Source: Podaxis mareebaensis | Lineage: Eukaryota; Basidiomycota; Agaricomycetes; Agaricales; Agaricaceae | Length of the DNA: 64,000 nucleotides | Direction: 5' to 3' | NCBI GenBank assembly: GCA_018524725.1 | Contig: JAEUWP010000525.1 | Span: forward strand, 1-64,000 | Part shown: positions 61,151-64,000 of the stretch, one piece after another | Layout of the letters: each line of letters starts with the position of its first letter | Numbering within the stretch: position 1 is the stretch's first letter | Notes under the pieces: model-generated | Database searches by the model: none | What the model was told of the DNA's origin: nothing | What the model saw: only the letters and a program-made list of their open reading frames with translations | Program-made: the position numbers and the translations under genes

Positions 61151-62927
61151 TCACACAGCTCCGGCCGTTCGTCTCTGTTTCATCCATGCCGAGATCTCCT
61201 TTAGTGCGGTAAAAAACAACGGAATAACAGAACTCGCGAAAAGCGGGGTATAAACAGCGTATTTGTGTTCAGCGGGGAAGTACAACAAGGCGAGCATGCC
61301 AGGGTTGAAGAATGCGCGCGAAGCAAGCGTTGTAGCTTCAGCGGAGTATTTGAACGCGTCCTGGAGAGATGATGCGGCGAACATCTCGAGGACATTGTCA
61401 ATAGGCACGCGACGAACGAGAGAGAGATTGACATACCTTTTCCAGGGCGTCTAACGCCCCCTGCACATCACCTTTCACGTCCTCTTTGACTGGCATATTC
61501 TTGATCTGGTCAACCAGTTTCACGATACTCGACAACGTTTCCTGTGCGCTTTTAGCGTTTTCGAGAGCGCGACGGCGCATGAGGGCATCTATTTGCCAGT
61601 CTGAGAGTAGAGACGCATTCGGCGCATGCTGTTGAACGCCGTCTAGTAGCGGTGGGACGCCGAGGATGCTGAGGAGTTGTTGAGAAAACTCGTGGAAGAC
61701 TTGATCATTGACCTGGGGAGGCAAATTGGTATTTTTGGCAGAGCCATCGATCGGAGGGTTGTAAATAGTTATGCCGCCCCATTGAGGTAGGAGGAAGGAT
61801 TTGGAGCGTGAGATTTGACCTAAACATGAGTTAACGTGAAGCTGTTGGACATTATTTTGATCGAGTACCATCAGGAGTAAGGATATGTAGTGGCCGACGG
61901 GCTGCCGAGGGGATAAAGAGAACGAAATGGAGGACAGGATCATTGGATGCGCTTGAGGCTGTCATAGACTCAGTAAGAATCTATTAGACAGTCGTTGGAG
62001 ACGTACAGAGAGACCATTCAGCAGAATTGATAAAGACTGTGAGGTCTTCCGGAGACAGGCCATATGAGGTGCCTGCGGTTGCTTGAGGTTGAAAGGCTAA
62101 GCGACCATGGTATTGGACTTGGCTTTCCATTGTGAAATTATGTAGGGTATCTAGTTTGTCAAGAATGGGCTTAATCCTTTCTACATAGTCCTTAGGCGTT
62201 GTTACATTCGAGTAAGGATGAATAGCTCACCAGCAAAGCCTGCTTGAATATCCCATCCGGATACCGAACTTCCGGCAGAAGCGTCCTCGTTGAGGAGTGT
62301 GAAGGCGAGGCGATATCGTGATGAATACTGAACAACACGGTTGTTCTGATTGATCACCTCTGAAGAGGGATTGACAAGACTGGCGAGTATCTCGGATGCC
62401 AAGGCCAATCCTGCACGGGTTGGAATTCGAATCTATAAGTCTTATTCGGGAGAGCAGGCTCACTTTGCTTATCATAGAGTGGCAAATGTATTTCTTTATG
62501 CCCAACGGATGGATTGGGACCGTGTCTTATACGGTAAGGAGTTCCAGCTAAATCCACAATCAGCGCCTAATCACATCTTGAACATCGGAGACTAACGACA
62601 CTGGCTCCCGCCGTAAATGCGAATTCCTATGTCCCTCCAACGACTAGAGTCGGCCCGAGTTTTCTCAGCGAGAAGGATTTGCAGACTGGAGGCAACGTCG
62701 GCATCCTCGACACATATGCCAACTGGAAGTTTGAGGTGCTTCTGTGCATGAGAGTGAATTCTAGATGTAGGTAAAGAGAGACGCTGGATGCTTGTCGTGT
62801 ACCACCAGAGCGGAACTGCCAGAAGAATAACGATCCAGTATGATGCTATGATGCTACGCTTAACGGCATTTGACTGGTAGAACAGCGTCGAGGGATCCTT
62901 GAGCGAGGCATGGAGTGGGGAGGACAT
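61151..62927 (-). CDS. GPI17: GPI transamidase subunit PIG-S
   Basis: Minus-strand multi-exon gene; start MSSPLHASLKDPSTLFYQSN at 62,927, stop TGA at 61,151. An N-terminal membrane anchor (SIIASYWIVILLAVPLWW) is followed by the family motif TTSIQRLSLP. The large lumenal part includes DQVFHEFSQQLLSILGVP and a helical stretch (RRRALENAKSAQETLSSIVKLVDQI). Near the C-terminus, FFNPGMLALLYFPAEHKYAVYTPLFASSVIPLFF matches the second membrane anchor and the conserved FPxEHKYAVY block of PIG-S. It is a core subunit of the ER complex that cleaves the C-terminal signal of precursors and attaches the GPI anchor. It is divergent from the gene at 63,214. Confidence 0.9.
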
Positions 62928-63213
62928 GACTTACGTCAGCGATCTTGTGGTTGTTGACGTGGATCGGAGGCAACAGAGCCAAATACGGCCTTGTTTGGCG
63001 TTCTCAGTAGACGGTTTTCCTCATTTCTACCAAGTCCCGCATCCCGACTTGATATTTTCCCCCGCTTTCTTCTTTATGCCATTGTCGTCCCCGTCGAACT
63101 GACACATTCAAAATACTTTCGCAAACTGTTTTCATCCCCGCTTTCGCTTTCTTCTATTCGCCTTGTCTACTTTGGATCTCGTATCATTTCATCCTTGTTA
63201 AACTCTGTCTCTA
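62928..63213. promoter_or_regulatory. Divergent promoter region of PIG-S and the Pro/Arg-rich gene
   Basis: 286 bp between two outward-facing ATGs, with long pyrimidine-rich runs (TTTCCCCCGCTTTCTTCTTT) typical of fungal promoters. No TATA box seen. Confidence 0.5.
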
Positions 63214-64000
63214 ATGTCCGCTGGTGGCTTCGATGCAAATCACCCCGCAACAATGTATCAAAGATATGAGCCCAGGAGATCCTCAGGAACTTTTACGGCT
63301 CCTAATTACAATGTCGGTGTTTTACATCTATTCCTTTTGTATCGTTCATCCACATTCCGTCAACTCATTGGATTTATAGAGGCCTTTCAATCATCCCCCC
63401 CGACGTCGGACTCCATCTCCAGGCTCCTCTAGGCGCTTTTCGTACGATAGTTATACCCCAACTCGAGTGGACCCGCCTCACAGGAATGAACACCCAAATA
63501 CGTACAGGCCAAATGTCTATAGGCCTGATTATTCGGCAACGAATTTCTGGGAACGTGTATCAAGTCCCGATGCCTATTCTTACATTCCACGATCTCAGGA
63601 TACGGAATCACGAGATCGTGCAAATTCTTGGCACCTGCCAACAAAGAACCAGTCTAGTTGGCAAGATCGAAAGTCCATGCCTTCATCCCCTGTTCGGGAG
63701 CGGCCGCGGAGGGATGATACAATGGTTACTCGATTATTTGAACCTTCCGATGCATGGAAACGCGATCACAATGACAGACCAATACGTCTGGAAGGGTATG
63801 TTACGCCTAACGGAATGATCCCTTTCTCTTAACATGCAATAACAGACCGCCCCTCGGTGACCGATATCCACCCCATCGTAGAGAAAGTGTCGATGCTTCA
63901 CCCGATAGGCCGCCAAGAGCTAATCGTGGTTTTCCTCCTCCGCCTGGCGGCGACCGTTATCGTCCCTCCCAAGAGCCTTTCCACCTGCACCATAACGCAC
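63214..64000 (+). CDS. Pro/Arg-rich low-complexity protein, N-terminal part (runs off the window)
   Basis: Exons 63,214-63,312 (MSAGGFDANHPATMYQRYEP...), 63,380-63,795 and 63,846 to the window end join in frame (YN-RPFNHPPRRR and LE-GPPLGDRYPPHRR). The first donor is GTCGGT, weaker than usual. The about 220 visible residues are rich in Arg, Pro, Ser, Tyr and Asp (RRRTPSPGSSRRFSYDS, RFPPPPGGDR-like stretches) and look disordered. The SP/TP sites suggest a phosphorylated nuclear or RNA-related protein, but no domain is visible and the C-terminus is outside the window, so no function is assigned. Confidence 0.65.

Noticed and set aside
1..64000. CRISPR arrays, operons with Shine-Dalgarno sites, or prokaryotic mobile elements
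   Set aside because: Spliced genes and fungal families throughout; no regularly spaced direct repeats with unique spacers were seen.

Overview
This is nuclear DNA of a mushroom-forming basidiomycete (Agaricomycetes). The genes are cut by many introns of about 50-60 bp. The recognisable families are typical of that group: an adenylate-forming reductase, a reducing polyketide synthase with tandem carrier domains, arrays of seven-pass membrane proteins, and a chromodomain Ty3/gypsy element. No tool was run; translations, splice sites and repeats were worked out by eye.

Layout. (1) 1-~11,200: a decayed Ty3/gypsy chromovirus. One reading frame can be followed from 503 to 10,819 through gag, protease, RT, RNase H, integrase, a chromodomain and a long extra 3' ORF. 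It is broken almost only by TGA codons where Arg is expected. The element is also packed with short inverted repeats. (2) ~12,171-18,700: a membrane-protein gene, a GNAT acetyltransferase and the beta subunit of the nascent polypeptide-associated complex. (3) 18,734-41,975: a likely biosynthetic locus with an A-PCP-R adenylate-forming reductase (minus), a seven-pass membrane protein (plus), and a 4CL-type acyl-CoA ligase (minus) divergent from a large PKS (plus; KS-AT-DH-CMeT-KR-ACP-ACP-ACP-TE, no convincing ER). (4) 42,300-55,400: a CUE3/ASCC2-like gene divergent from RFA3 (RPA14), then a tandem array of related membrane-protein genes. A segmental duplication left truncated copies of CUE3 and RFA3. 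A small TIR element sits at the end of one membrane-protein gene. (5) 55,700-60,700: an intact and a broken copy of a second membrane-protein family. The broken copy carries a 923-bp foldback element inside an intron, and it and the element lie in a tract almost free of CpG. (6) 61,151-64,000: GPI transamidase subunit PIG-S (minus), divergent from the start of a Pro/Arg-rich protein that runs off the window.

How it fits together. The PKS, the acyl-CoA ligase and the reductase could form one pathway: the PKS makes a C-methylated, partly reduced (polyene-like) acyl chain, the ligase activates an acid as a CoA thioester, and the reductase reduces a carboxylic acid to aldehyde or alcohol. That is inference from domain content and proximity. 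The repeat-rich ends show two marks of cytosine-methylation decay: CGA-to-TGA stops in the gypsy element, and loss of CpG around the foldback element. NAC-beta, RFA3, CUE3 and PIG-S are conserved housekeeping genes that frame the variable parts.
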